DNA from: Lingula anatina
Lineage: Eukaryota; Brachiopoda; Lingulata; Lingulida; Lingulidae
NCBI RefSeq assembly: GCF_001039355.2
Contig: NW_019774925.1
Location: 302,488-359,340 of the forward strand
DNA: 56,853 nt
Direction: 5' to 3'
Shown here: positions 12,714 to 26,400 of the stretch, piece after piece
How the letters are laid out: each line of letters begins with the position of its first letter
Position numbering within the stretch: position 1 is the stretch's first letter
Position numbers and translations under genes: made by a program
Notes under the pieces: generated by a model
Told to the model about the DNA's origin: nothing
The model's input: the letters and a program-made list of their open reading frames with translations, nothing else
Databases searched by the model: none

Positions 12714-14679
12714 ATGGGGATCAAAGGCCTACAGCAGTATATAGAAGCCTACTGTCCCCAAGCATGCAGGAGGGTCCATCTGAAGGAATTAGCCCGTGGC
12801 TACTTTCAGAAGTGTGGTCAAACACCGACCCTGGTGGTGGATGGTTTAAGCTGCCTCCGTAAGCTGTATGCAGCAGGGCTAGACTGGGTCCATGGGGGGC
12901 AGTGGTTTCAGTATTATCTTGAAGTGAAGAAGTTTGTGAAAGCATTTCAAGATGCAGGAATACAGCTGGTTTTTATTTTTGATGGCTCAGTTGGGTTGAT
13001 GAAGAGATCGGTTTGGATACAGAGACGGAAGCAAGACAGAAAGAATGTAAAGAGGGTGTTTGATATTATAAAGAACACTGGCAGGCAGCCCGGGTATCAA
13101 CAGTTCGTTATACCTGTAAGCCTAGGTATCTATACACAGTTTATTTTGAAGGAACTAGGAGTAACCGTCATCAGTTCCACAGGAGAGGCAGATCAAGAAA
13201 TATTCCAATACTGCCAGCAACATCATTGTTTTGGTATCCTAAGCCAGGACTCAGATTTTATTGTGTACAACACTCTAAGTGACTTTTTCTCTGTGGCAGA
13301 TTTAAACTTGAAAAAAATGACAACCACAAAATATGACCGCATGCTGTTGTGTGAGCACCTCAAGCTGGATCTAAACCAGTTACCCATCTTGGGGACTCTG
13401 ATGGGCAATGATGTTATCCCCCACTCTAAACTTCTGAGCTTTCACTGCAGTATACTCGGTTTAACAAAGAGAGATAGAACGTCAGTGACATTGGATAAGA
13501 TAGTGCCTAAACTGGCCAGCTATATCAGCGAAAAATGCAGGTCAACAAGGTACTTCTCTGCAGTGAAGGAGGTGTCCAAAAATGTCATGAAAAGTGGACA
13601 AGATCAGACCCTGTTCATTCAGAGTATAATGAACTACTTGTCTGACACAGATCCTTTGAGGAGAGGTCTCAGTGATGTTCTAAATAGTTTCCAGTCTCAG
13701 TCAGCAGATGAACCCAGTGGAGATTCCACCTGCGCCGATTCCGATGCTACAGACAGACCTTTAATGTCACAGCCTACTGCCTCAAATAACCCTTGGTCTA
13801 GAGGACCAGCAGAAAACAAACTTACATTTGCTGAGATTGTTAGTAAGCCTGCAACTGTAATCAACAGTGTTATTGTTGCTGATGATGACAACAGCAGCAC
13901 CACTAGCTCAGGGATTAGTTCTAACAACACAAAGGAAAAGACGACTGTTCCTATCTCAAAGCCTGATGTTTCACCAAGAGTACTCCTGCTTGCAAAAGAA
14001 AGACATGAGAAATGTGAAAATTTGCCACTCATATACAGCATACTGTGTGGGGTAGAGGTTGATTCAGGGGCGTCACTGGAGGACGATAACAATACAGATA
14101 TCCCTTCAGCTGCGGTTGTATATACAGCAATAAAACGGAAGCTGTTTGGCTTGTTACTAGGGGTTGGCATAATGCAGAGGGAGGACAACCAGGGGGTTGG
14201 CCAGCAGGGCACCTCATGGACAGCCCTACCAGATGACCCATGTGCTATGATCCCTGGGACTTTCTCCAGACCCCAGCCACCACAGCACAACCCCATGCCT
14301 GTTGGGGTGTGTTCTCTACCAGAGGACCCCTGTGCTATGGTGGGCATGTCATTAGAAGGGCTGGGGCTGGGGGATCCACTGCCCCCTCTGGGGTCTTTTA
14401 CCACCCCCAGTGGGACCATAGCAGGCACATTCAGTGTTGGGGCCATCCAACAACCAACCGGTGTTAATGATCCTGGACTGTTCTCTTCCCACCAGCCAGC
14501 AGCTGGGGCAGTAGGTAATGGGAGCAGGTTGTCCACTGCTGTGTCCACTACAAGTCCAACTGCTAGCCAGTCCAAGGATCTGGTGGTTGGGAAGAATGCT
14601 GTATTAGAGTGGGCAATCTATAGCGGCTGTACACTGAAAGAACCAGATATTGTACCAGCCGTTCCCTTGCAGATACCAG
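12714..14679 (+). CDS. FAM120B-like: FAM120B-like protein, main coding exon (right copy)
   Basis: This is the second copy of the exon at 7579-9544, with the same length, start context, upstream acceptor (ending 12668) and CCAG|GTAAAT donor. The encoded 655 complete residues differ from the left copy at T96M, I132V, N171H, L326F, L328S, P352S, V467A and N574S. None of these is one of the acidic PIN-domain residues. The frame is fully open, so this is not a decaying pseudogene. It is contiguous with the downstream exons at 24685, 42034 and 43677, and I take it as the exon belonging to the gene model. If the duplication is a haplotype artefact, the two copies are alleles. If it is real, the gene has two alternative promoter-plus-first-coding-exon units. 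Everything said of domains for the left copy applies here. Confidence 0.9.
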
Positions 14680-17600
14680 GTAAATAAAGGAGGTTTGTTG
14701 ATAAAATGAGGAGTACTTGGTGCTTCAGGTATTATCTTTCTATGGGAATACTGCTAATTTGTAAATCATTAATGATAAGTGTTTGTGTGTCATTATTGTA
14801 AATCATTTTCCTTATGGCATTGATACCATTTAAAAAAAGGTTATCCATATGATGAGTGTCTTTATATTTTATGCTTACAATTAATCTCTAGTGTGTACAT
14901 TTTAATTTTTTTATATTTAAAATATAGGTTTTAAGATAGACATAATAAGTGAAATAAAAACTGCTTGCCAAAAAGTTATTTTATTTTACAGCTTATTTTT
15001 GGTTTAAATTGTGACCAATATTTTATAGGAGATGACTTAAAAAGAAAAAAATTGTCAAATACTATTTGCACTGTCACCATATTTTTTAATCTAATTTTTT
15101 TTATCTTAAAATCTGATACATTGTTTTTCAGGAAAACAAAATAATTGAAATTGACACTTTTGCAGTGTTATTTTAGTTGTAGATGTGTTTTGACTGACTA
15201 CTATAGTGCTTTCTTGTTCCGTCAAGATGGTTTCTATCCAAGATGGGGGATATTGTTTTAGTCAACAGAAACAATAACCCTGCCCATGAGAGGCCAAATA
15301 TGATGAGTTTCAATGAGGTTTGCATGAGCTTTTCAAAAGAATCGTATGTGAATCAGGAAATCTAAGGTTTGAAGGAGCACCATTGTGAACAAATAAAATT
15401 GTGTGGTTATCTTATCTGATGGCCAGAGTGATGGTGGAAAAGTAACAACTTCTGTGTAAACAATTAATTATTTAATGTACTCATCGTGTTGTTTTCAGAC
15501 ATCTATTTAGTAGTGGCATTGAGTTATGTGATATAAAGTATGAACTAATAGTGCATGGATTTGACTTATATCTGATTATATTTTTTGATTTTTGACTGAA
15601 TTTTTCCTTTTTTTGACTGAAAGTGTTTTGATTTTTGTTTTTACCAGTAGACAAAAATAGTAAGAAATCAAATAAGATAACAGTGTGATTCCCCTTTGGG
15701 TTGAAATGATAAACTTTTTAAATACTTTTTTAGCACCAATGAGAGAATCAGAATGAGATGAATGGAATGAGGCTGATGAAATTATTTTCAAAATCTTCCA
15801 AGAAACACATTCTTCTCAGGTCACTTATTAAAGGTTGGGATGTTTCTGAACCCCCTGTACTTGGATGACAGTCACTCTGATCAATTTTTGCTCAATTAAA
15901 CCTAATACAGTGCAGACTACAGCCACTATGATGGCTTTGGTCATGGAAAGTGCCCATTTTGGCTTCATTAATAAAATGTAGGTGTGATTTCTCCTGAGAA
16001 TAAGCAGACACTGTGGCGTTCTGAGTACCTAAAAAAGGCATGCACAAGAAAAAATGTGCCCAATAGTTGAACTGTAGTGGCCAAAGGTAGATCCGACTTA
16101 GTGGTATCCAAATGGAAATCAGACCTTTGCTGTTGGATGTATTCATGATCAGTAATATCTGTTATAACTGATAGCTTACAAAATCTAGGTATCTAATTTA
16201 GGTTCTATATCCCAGATTAACTTGTCCTGGAATTAAAACCAAGGTGATTAATGTCTGGCTAGATAATGGTACTATGTAACTCATCAGCTATGCACGTATA
16301 AGTCTAAGCTGAAAAACAATCTACTATATACTTAAATGAAAAGGTGCATTTCCATTGGGGATGGGTCGACTTTTCTCGGTACTGTGGGCAGGGCTGAGGT
16401 CAACCTGGACAGCAAATGTAACCTTCCAGATTGCTAAAACTGTAGTCTCGCACTGTACTAAGGAATTGACGTGGTGTTAGGTGACAGAACAGAATCATGA
16501 CGTTTCGTTGCCTATGGTAAGCTTGGCTTAATCAGGCAGTCATCAAGTACAAAGAAACTTTGACCTTTTCTCAATGAAAAGCTACTTGGAGAATTCCAAG
16601 TCTCTTTTTCCTTGAAAAAAGGAAATCTGCAGATGTGCCAAAGGGTAACAACTTTTTAACCTTATCTTCTAAATATGTTATGGATTAGAATGGAAATGTG
16701 TACTAACACAGACTGGCTCTGACCTATGAAATTCCAGTGTCCGTCCGTACCTGTTTGTGTCATGCACTCTTTAAATTTTGACTGATTGAATGGGTTTTGT
16801 GTGCCCAGGGACTTCGTGTGTTTCATAATCTCAATACACGAGCTATCATAAGTGTATTATGATGCTCTCTTATCTATTTCCATCAGTCCTTGATCACTAT
16901 CTGTTGTGATAAACTGTTCACTGGCACAAATTCTTATTCAGTTTTACATCATGTTACCTCATAATATTTTATCATTACTACTGATGGGTGTTTTTCAGTG
17001 GGAGGGGTTCATGTAATACGGACTTGCCTGGCTGCTAGTTATTCTTGGGTAATAATTACTTTGTCTAATTATTTACATCCAGGTTTTAAATGACTTATCT
17101 ATCTATATTTTATGTGTGTGTTTGTCAAGTTCTTTATTCAAGGTCGGATATGATTCAAATTTGTCAAATTTAATAATAGTTAATAATGTTTCTTTTTTAA
17201 AAATATTAATGTACAGAATTCATATTTCTAAAATTTAACTCTATTTGAGCAGGTAATGATTAGAAATTGACAGATACTTCTAAGCACCCCTACATGACGA
17301 AAAAAGAAAAAAGGTAGTAAAAGAAAAGGCTGTGCTATTATAGTAAGGCATGCTGTCCAGCATGATCTAATGCCTGGCCCAGCCAGTGTTTGTGCAATAC
17401 ATATCATACCTGTTGAGTTATTGACAAGTTGCCAGTTATTCTCTGCCCATGGTGGTCCTAGATGGACCAGAACAACTCTATTACAGGTGTCGGACCCAAT
17501 GAATGCACGGAAAAATCAAAAGTTGTGTTGTAACTATAAATACCTGAGGTTGTGTATAGTTCAGGAGGAAGGCAAGGTTCCAGGTTTTCTCCTATCCCAA

Positions 17601-20600
17601 CTGAGAAGATTTGAGATCACTCCAGGTGGTGGTATGAATCTAGGTTGTGTGTATGTATCTTCCGATCCAGCAGCCCCGTTGCTTACTAAAACCCCAAATA
17701 TGCTCGTCCAAAACGGGCCTCACGTCCCTCAGTTTCATAGCAGATTGCTCGTGTGATAAGCTATGTTTACGTGATGTTACTTGTATTATCACCAGTTCGG
17801 AATTAATAGCACATCCCTAAATGTCGCTATTATCAGTAGATGATATAGGCGAAACAATGGGCTCAGGGAGCTCCTAAAACTAGTGGACTAATCTCAACAG
17901 ACAAGATAGATAAGTTGTTTCCCATGTGTCTCATACCTGCTTTATGAGCGAGTGCTTAGTCATGACTTGGGGACATGTTAAAAGGCAGAAGTTCATGTAA
18001 TGTTGTGACACTTCTTCATGAGAGCAGTGGGTTATGATCTGCACACTAGTTAAGAACCTGTCACCGGTTCTAGCTTTACCACTGTCACTTCAAAGACTTC
18101 TTGAGCCCCGTCAGCGCCGCGGGCTACCTTGGTTTAGATTTGACTGATGGTAAGAGACTGCCTGCCTGATGATGCGAGGGGTTTTGTACTTGAAAAATGG
18201 ATGTGGAGGGCATTTTGTATTGTGAGGAATATTTCTCTCTGTGCCTGTCATCTTTGGACTATCATGCACAATTTTTTCAAGGCCATTGTCATAAAATAAG
18301 ACTAGTTGGATTGATCATTCATCATGTAGATGATATGAAAAATTAGCAGTATTCAATTGTCGACTTTGTCTTTGGCAATCTTTATGTTATCTCAACATTC
18401 TCAATGCATTACATATATCAGATGAGGTTATGTAGCTGTATTTATGGTAGAAATGATACGATTGACAGGCCACGCGACTTTCTTTCTGCCAGTGTTTGCT
18501 GACTTTGTTAGAACATGATTATTATTAAGTCGCTACTACTTAAATTGCACTGATAATCAGGTGTATAAACAGGGACTTTAAACACACGTGGAAGGGACAA
18601 TTGACCCCCAATTGTAAGAGGTATCCGAGGGTCAAAGGATGACTTCTGTTCTGCTGAGTAGGTTGGAGATAGAGGCAGATTACTGATACCTTGTTCATAC
18701 AAAGATGATATATATCAGAGAACCTGTACCTGGAGAGATTTATATTTGGCATTGTTTGTGATTCTTCCTTGTCAGCTCTACACAGAGAGCTCAGTGTCAC
18801 TGGTAATCATGTAAGGAACAATAGGTTATTGCATGTCATTCTTAGGATTGTGGTGTCATTGCATTTTTTTCTTTTTTCTTTTTTTTTTTTTTTTGTGTAT
18901 GTAAATATGTGTGTAACCAATGTGAGTTTTTTATGTACGCCAATTAAAATAGTTTTTTTTTTCCTTACTGAACAATGTAATCCTTGTCTATACCCATCTA
19001 ATCGTACAGGTAGTCAATGTATCAGGGGTTTGATGCCTATTATCAGTCTATCTAGACAGTTGATGGAGGGGGTTGATTTAAAGCGTGAGAAAGTAACTCT
19101 TGTTTTGAAATTGAAGCCAGAGATGTCATATTAGTCAGACATGTTACATATATATATTACAGCATTTCTGTTGGAAGTTATTTCAATCTATTCTGACTGT
19201 TTTAAAGTGCTTCTGTGGCTTAATGGATTGTTTACTGCATTAACAACATGACAGAGGTCTAGGTGCAAATCAAAATTAGGTTTGTGGTTGAATTTGACAA
19301 ATGGGGGTCTATTTTACAAACCTTACCCGATGATTTCTTGTTACGTGATTAGTTAGCTGAATGTCAGTCTGAAATACACAGGCTGATATAGCAATGTTTG
19401 CAGTAACAACACCAACAAGTTAACAAAGTTTTTTTTAAAACAGGCCCAGGGTTAAAAGTTCTTTCAATCTCTGCCTGTATTATGTTTTTTGTGGGCTGTT
19501 ACATATATTCACTTTCCTGCGATGGCAGTGGAAGGAATGTGTTAACTGGTGTCAGCAGGAGCGTAGATCATTTCATCATTTGGAAAGGAAATCGAGCAAA
19601 GGAAAGCATAAAAAAATCCACACAGTAGCTCAAAGTTGTCCTATTAAGGAAGTGAATTAGTAAACGAGGAGCGTGGCAGCATGTCCCTGTATTAATCCCT
19701 AGAGTAGGTTAAATATTATGGTTTCCATAAGTGGGCAAATGGTCCATAACCCAGCACTGAGCTCAGTGTGACAGCTCATGGATAGATGGAAGTATTGGTC
19801 TCTGCTGGCAGCTGAAACTGCTGGTAGTTTATTTATTTAACGAGAACTTCATAAATATACACCTTGAAAGTTACCTTGATACTGGCTTTTTTATTGGAAA
19901 ATGTTAATTTTTGCCCTCATTTTTGCCAATAAAGATGATATATCATTTAATCAATGTTTGTCTTGAGATTAGAAAATGGTGACCTTTATAAATTTATATT
20001 GTAAATTAAAAAAGCGCAGAATATTTTTTCATTTTTTTTTTAAAGCAACACGTTAAACAGAAAGTTTTGAAATGGGGTTGTAACCTGATGCCCTTTCCCC
20101 CTAGCAATTGTTATAATCACTTAACAAGTATTAAAATCAGGAACTTGTCCTTCCTGTAGAAATGCACATATCTACAAATTCTTTCCACATTAATCGTCAA
20201 ACTTACACCAATTGTGTTGCTGATTACAAGGTAAATGGTATGCGACTGCATTCACTTCCTGTGGCTAACACCACATTAACATAAATAAGAAGCAAGAAAA
20301 ATCAGAGACTGAGACAAAGAATGTGACAAAATTGAGGGAGATGATGAAGATTAGATTAATATCAATTTTATTGGTCCTTCCTGCTGTTCACAGACCAGTT
20401 CACATGCACTGTGCGGTCTCCTTCTGGCAGAATCTTTGCCAGGCTGCGTTTGCTCATATTTGAAGTCAAGTTTTAGCATTCAAAATGTTGACATGCTTGT
20501 GAAATATTAACTTTCTGTTTTCTTCCATTTTCTATAAAAAACGTTTTCAACCATCAGGGAATAAAAATATGCAAAAAACAAACAAAAAAAAAGTAGAATG

Positions 20601-23600
20601 ATTGTCATTTAAATATTTTCCAAAAAGGTCATTTTAGGCATAGATGAAAGTCAGCCTGGGATGAGAAGAGCAGATAATCAGAGAAAAGGAAGTAAGAGAT
20701 ATGTAGGATTGAATATTCAGGATGTGGAGAGAGATGCCGGCTCAACAGGCACAGTGGGTACAGCTGTTCTCTCCAGGATGTTGGAGAATCTCTCTAAAAG
20801 CATTTGCTTGATGATACACATACCGAGTGAATTTTGATTTTTTTTCTTCTCTTTAAAAAAAAATCATTTAGCATTTCACAAATTTTTTATTTAAACAAAT
20901 TCTTTAAAACACACTCTTTAATCCTGTGTAAGTCTTAAGTTCAGGGGTAAAATTTCATATTTCTTTCTGACAAGTTGTCCAAGATCTCTCATAGTACCAT
21001 TTTTCTCTATAATGACAAAGTATGATAACATTTTGTCAAATCCAAAAAAACAGGAGTGGTCAGTGCATTTTTATTTTCTTTCATTCCATTCTAGGATTGG
21101 TAATTAACATTTTTCTTAATCACAAAATACTTTGTTTTATTTTGCCATAGTCTGAGAATGTCAGTCTGTCATGCTTGGTGGTTAAAATGCCCTGTTGGCA
21201 GTTTTGCTCCTTTAAGAGGTAGCCACCACCACCCCTCCCCACCTTCCCCCATTCCCCCAAAAATCAGAATAGTGTTATGACAGGTTGTTAGAGTGTGGTA
21301 GGTGAGATTGTGATCCACGTATTTGAGGATGTGTTCACTACTGGGCTAACTTAGACTGAAAATACATTTGTGTCACCTAGACGGCATAGGGGTTCTGTTG
21401 ATTGTGCCTTAAATTGTAAATATCATGTTGTCTGCTGAACTTGATGAGATAATTTCTGATTAAAGTCAGTGATGGGATTGCAAACATTTTTAGATGCATA
21501 TGCAGATACAATAAGCAATCCAGCTGAACAAGCAGAGTGAAAGATGGCCAGACAAAACTGGTAAGCTGCTTTATGGCAGTCACTCTGTGGACAAGGTTGT
21601 TACATGAAATTTATATCAAATTTTTAGTGTTGGTGATTTTTAGCAACAGCATGTAGGGTATTTCTTACATAGTTGTAAATTGTCTCCAATTACCAAACCA
21701 ATAGCCAATGCCTTTTTTTTAAGTAGTGCAAAAGAAAATTGATTTTCTCAAAATTGGGCTTGGCTGCCCATGTTAACCAACTTTTCATTTTTGCCTGGCC
21801 TAGTAAAAAAGTAAGTTGTGACAGTGACAAAGAAATATGATTCAGACAATACAATTGAAAGTATAAGGTTTGGCATGACTTACTAATCTGCAGTGTCCTT
21901 CAATATGCTTCACCTTCCCTGAATTCACTAGGTCATGTGGGACATCGAAGAAGTCAATCTGGGAAGAAGAATAAATTGTTACCTTTTTGAAAGTGAAAAT
22001 TTAAATTACTATATTAAAGTTTAATTTGATTCTTCAAAAACTTGATGCATTTAGGCACAGAAAACAATTGAGTGGTGTCTTCGTTTTCTGCTGTTTAAGA
22101 CTCAGAAGAAATCTTCAAGAAATTATTGCATGGAAGGATATGAATAAGGAGAATTTAAGTGAAAATGGCAGACATGACAATAAAAACAGCTTACATATTT
22201 GTTTTAAAGTGAGTTGGTGACAAAGACATTTCCACTTTTCTGCACATATTAAAAAAACTCCTTTTGTCACTGTGTTGATTTTTTATTTCTTTTTGAAAAA
22301 CCGTCTTCAACAAACATTTGCACATCTCGACCTTCTTGTTGTAGCAGAGATCAGTGCAAACATTTAAATTAAACGACCAAGATAGACAGGCATCGAGTTT
22401 TCCACCTGCAAAAAAAAATGGCCCCATTTTTTACCAGCCACCTGTGCTCGTATTCTGTCTCTCTGTCTTCCAGGTGCTATTTACGCTGTACCCTATCTTT
22501 GATAGGTTAACTAAGTTCGGATTCAAACTTCTTGGTAAAACATGAGCAAACAGCACCTACCTTATCTGAAGCTCCTCAAGAGATGTGCAAATAATACTGC
22601 TTTTTCAGTGAAATGTCAAAATATCTGCTGTTTACCCAAACATGCACTGGCTGATATAGGCTGTGTAGTTACATAAAGTACTTGGGACTTGAACCTGAAT
22701 ATCCAGGTAGAAACAGTTCAAGCCATGTTCACACAGAATTCAGATATATTTAGTCTGAACCTGATTTGTTTTGATTAAAACGAAGTCAACAGTTTTGATT
22801 TTAATCAACTTGGTGCATGCACAGCTTGGCTCCATAGGAAGCAACTTTGGGTTATGATATTCTGTTCAAAATAATATCACGAGTAGAAATGAACCACTAC
22901 AGTGCAGACTCTCACTTGATACCAATAATGACAACTGAAGGCTTTTGGACCGAATCAGACCCAGCATATCTAAGCATCATGTGAACACCACCTCAGACAA
23001 ACAACTTCACCCTACCTTTACACCACTTAGTGAACAGGTGAACAAATGAGCACCATTTCCTACTTTACTCCAGAAACTGACCGGTCAGTGTTCTCCACAA
23101 TCTAATGATGAGCAGACACAAACGCACATATTCAGAAGTCTCAATTTATAGTTTTATAATTAGCTTTGCTCATAATCAGATGGTTCTGGACAGAGTGCAT
23201 CATGATCAGATGATGAGTTCCTTGAAATCAGATGGGAACAGCCCCCCAGACCATCTGGTTTTAATGATATTGGCATGTAAGGTCAGCCCCAAGCACTAGA
23301 CTGCTTGGTTTTGGTATGAAATACAAACAGAAAAAAATTATCAGAAAAAAAAATTGATCTTTTAATTTTATTTATATTTTCTATCAACAGGTTGATGTAA
23401 TTCTAAGTATTGTTCTCTTTTTAATAATTTGTCAGAGTTTTTTAAAATGTTTTTTGACTTAGAATTACATCAAAGGCATGATTTAGGTATGTATAATGCA
23501 AGTTTACAAGAGGAAGAAAATAACTGAATGTTTTCAAGGAAGTGTTTTAGCCTGGTTAAATCTCCAGGTTAAGGGTATGAAGGTCAGTAAGACTAAAAAG

Positions 23601-24684
23601 TCTTGTTACCTGGCCTGAGCTTGTAATTAGATATGACATTACACTCTCCTAGACCCCCAGAAGAAATACGTTTTCAATGAAACTGAAGTACCAGGATACT
23701 TCAGAACAGCTCAGCAAGTTTTGGTATTTGCAGAGATGCGAAACAAGATGAACATTTCTATGACTTTGGCTTCCTGGGGATGGCAGTATGGCTGTCTCGA
23801 GATAAACGTCTAGAAATCAAGGAGTCTGCGGGCACACATTACAAGACTTAGATACTATGGCCCGATTCTATCTAATTTCTCAGTTGCCTTTCACTATACT
23901 ACACAACACACAGACTTCCAGCATGTATGGTTGAATACTAGTTGATATAGATATACCCATAGACTGTCTGGTGGAAAAGTGATCCCTAGTTCACGAGTAC
24001 CCTATGGGTACTAACCACCTGAACCAAGCCTGTGTATGGTTCAAGTATAGTTATCCAGCTATATTAAAATAATATTGTGCTTTTGTAATTTGTGGTAAGG
24101 TACTTTTCACTTATGAATATATTTTTGGTATGATTTGTTTGTTATTCATGGAACGCAGGTTGAAATGGGACTTGACATGCAAAAGCAACAGATATATTTA
24201 TCCCCCCCCCCTCCTCCTCCCTCTTTACATCGATATTACAGTTTTTTTTTCTTTCAGTGAACATATTTAATATAATTTAACTTCTACCACAGATTGGTAT
24301 GTTTGTCTGTGTTTGTGTTCATTAAAATGGTACAGGTTGTACAAAGATTGTTAAAACCATAGAACAAATATTCGTTCTTTATTCTACATATAGAATATTA
24401 AGACTGGGGGCAAAAACCACAATGCTGTTATACAGAATCTGTTCTTTGTTTTGTCAAAAATTGCAGGGAATGCTATCTTTAAAAAATGCCTTGACTTATT
24501 CCACCTTCATTCATTGCTCATTCATGTATCTTACATTTTCAGCCTTGCTTTCCTGCCTCTAGCATTATGGCCATACAGTTATTAAACTGAGCGAATAAGT
24601 TTTTCTACATAATTATATTTACATATTATAAATCATAATATATACACAACTAGAAATATGTATATTACATATTCGTTATTCTAG
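14680..24684 (+). other. FAM120B-like intron between coding exons 1 and 2
   Basis: The intron is bounded by CCAG|GTAAAT (14679/14680) and TTATTCTAG|GAGGC (24684/24685). It is AT-rich with poly-T, poly-C (around 24202) and low-complexity tracts and a tRNA-like relic near 19216. A 128-codon ORF at 17370-17756 has no recognisable domain or family resemblance and is not called. No other gene is supported. Confidence 0.7.
19216..19272 (+). repeat. tRNA-like (SINE-type) relic with Pol III box A and box B
   Basis: TGGCTTAATGG (19216-19226) matches the Pol III box A consensus closely, and GGTGCAAATCA (19262-19272) resembles box B with several mismatches, at normal tRNA spacing. The flanks do not pair into an acceptor stem, so this is not a working tRNA gene. 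A decayed tRNA-derived SINE head or tRNA pseudogene fits best. Chance similarity remains possible. Confidence 0.3.
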
Positions 24685-24956
24685 GAGGCACCCCCACCCT
24701 TGAAAGGCTATGGTTTGAGAAGGACCCAGCCACATTACAGTTACAATGGGAATCCCTTAAGGAAATCATGTGCTGTCGGATACCCCTACAGGATCTATTG
24801 AGACTGGAGAGCAAGCATGTCCTATTGTGTTGTGTCCTGCACTTCTTGTTGGCTCAGGAACCCAGCACTCTGATGTATGAGAAAGAACTAGATGCCTTCA
24901 TAGCACAGGCCATCTCGCCCATGGCTGGAGATGTTGGCAAGCTTAAAAGTCTCAAG
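24685..24956 (+). CDS. FAM120B-like: FAM120B-like protein, coding exon 2
   Basis: The exon is preceded by acceptor TTATTCTAG and followed by donor AAG|GTAC. The first two bases complete the glycine codon split at the end of exon 1, giving QIPG-GTPTLERLW, which parallels the IPGGTPSLKILW segment of vertebrate FAM120B. It then encodes a helical stretch ending in ELDAFIAQAISP, a close match to the family's LHAFIAQAL motif. It contributes 91 codons including the split one and ends in phase 0, as the next exon requires. The frame has no stop upstream of the donor. This is part of the conserved C-terminal domain, whose biochemical role is not established. Confidence 0.88.
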
Positions 24957-25724
24957 GTACAAAGAAATCTCTGGGTGTTCAATTTATACAATACATAAGT
25001 ACATTGAGTACTATAGTGTTTTATTTACGAAGTATAAAATTTAATGCTCATGACTAAAGATCGTGAAAGTTTTTTCTCAGAAATTTTGGTCATTACACTG
25101 AGGTATGTTTATGACATGATTTTACAGCAGGAAATTGGTTAATGTTGTAATTGTAGAAATGCACCTGATTGATTGACAATGTTAAATTAAGTTTAAAGAA
25201 TAGTTAAATGAATTAGGTTTGAAGAATTATTCTTTTTTTTTTTTTCGAATGACTGTAACAATTGTAAAATGAAAAATATACTTCCATTTCAGGTTCTTTT
25301 ATTCCAACATATAATTACTAAAATGATATGTCAATTCTTAAAAACTGTTAACATATTTTTTCAAGTAGGCAACAGTTTCTTATTCCATTTCAGGAATTGA
25401 GAATTATGTCATTCAGTGGCAGCAATATTTTTGTTATTATATACGGTTTCACTATCATATTGCATATTTCTTCCAGGTTAATTGCCTCTAACTTCATTTT
25501 CAGGAGACTGTGCTATTGTCTCAGAATGGGTGTAAACCTATAATTGGCTTCTTTACTTGTAACCAGATTAGTAGAAGGCCCTGCATCTGATTGAAAAAGT
25601 GCAACAGCTGTATTGCATGGCAAATTTACATTAAACCTTCATTTCTAGTCTCTTGATGTTTGGTATGTTTATTAATTTATGACATGGTGTTTAATTTGTC
25701 TTCTCTTTATTATTTATACATACC

Positions 25725-26050
25725 ATTGTCTGACTGTCTGAAAATAATGCAGAAGTTTTTTTGTAGATAATCACAGCCACTTTTTAGCTATTCATTCTAT
25801 TTGCTGTGTCCTAAATTTTGCAACTAATATTATCTCATGTCATCAACTCTCTATGCCATTGTCTGAATGTCTGAAAATCATAAAATATGCTAATTTTTTG
25901 TGAAGATACTCAGGGATTATTTTTTAGCAACTCATTCTTTTTCCTGTCAAAAATTGTGCAACTAACGTTATTTCATTGTCATCAGCCTTTGACTATTTGT
26001 CAGAAAGATTTCATGTTTTGCTTCACTACTGAAACATCAAAGCAGCTGCA
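25725..26050 (+). repeat. Degenerate ~133-136 bp tandem repeat
   Basis: The motif ATTGTCTGA-TGTCTGAAAAT starts at 25725 and again at 25858. A third, poorer start (ATTTGTCAGAAAG) is near 25994. Between starts, matching landmarks recur in order: TTTTTAGC-A-TCATTCT, then TTGTGCAACTAA-like sequence, then TCATCA. Copies are diverged, which suggests an old local duplication. There is no coding potential. Confidence 0.6.
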
Positions 26051-26295
26051 ATATCATAGTGAGTTCACAATAACATGCACAGTTTTTGCTAGTGGCTAAA
26101 AAAAGTATTCCATCTTATCTAAAGTAAATGAAATATTTTGAAATTTTGTCTTATGCCAGTACTATCTCGAAAAAGTGATCTTAAAAGCCCTTTTTCATTC
26201 CACTGCTCCAAAAAGTTTGCCTTTGAAGAGAGCACCCTTGAAGCAAGATTTCACCTGAGTTTTCATGTTTTTAATCGCAAACATCAGAGATATAA

Positions 26296-26400
26296 CCAAT
26301 GGCAGCAGTTCATACATGGACACAAGGCAATCAGGGAGAGATCACCACAGCCAATGGCAGCAGTCCATGTATGGACACAATGCAATCGGGGGGACAGCAG
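26296..26400 (+). repeat. Two-copy tandem duplication, 55 bp period
   Basis: CCAATGGCAGCAGT-CAT followed by ATGGACACAA-GCAATC occurs at 26296 and again at 26351. It is a small intronic duplication with a few differences between copies. Confidence 0.75.

Larger units (their letters stand above)
11720..16861 (+). repeat. Right copy of the ~5.1 kb direct duplication
   Basis: This copy matches 6556-11715 from the shared GGTGCATTTAA start to the shared TAAGTGTATT end, after which the sequence continues uniquely into the long intron. It holds its own promoter motifs, 5' UTR donor, coding exon and intron start, all intact. Because the remaining exons lie only downstream of this copy, it is the copy contiguous with the rest of the gene. 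Confidence 0.95.

Noticed and set aside
17370-17756. 128-codon ORF in the first long intron
   Set aside because: No recognisable domain, no paired splice sites and no similarity to FAM120B at the corresponding point. It is probably chance or an old repeat.
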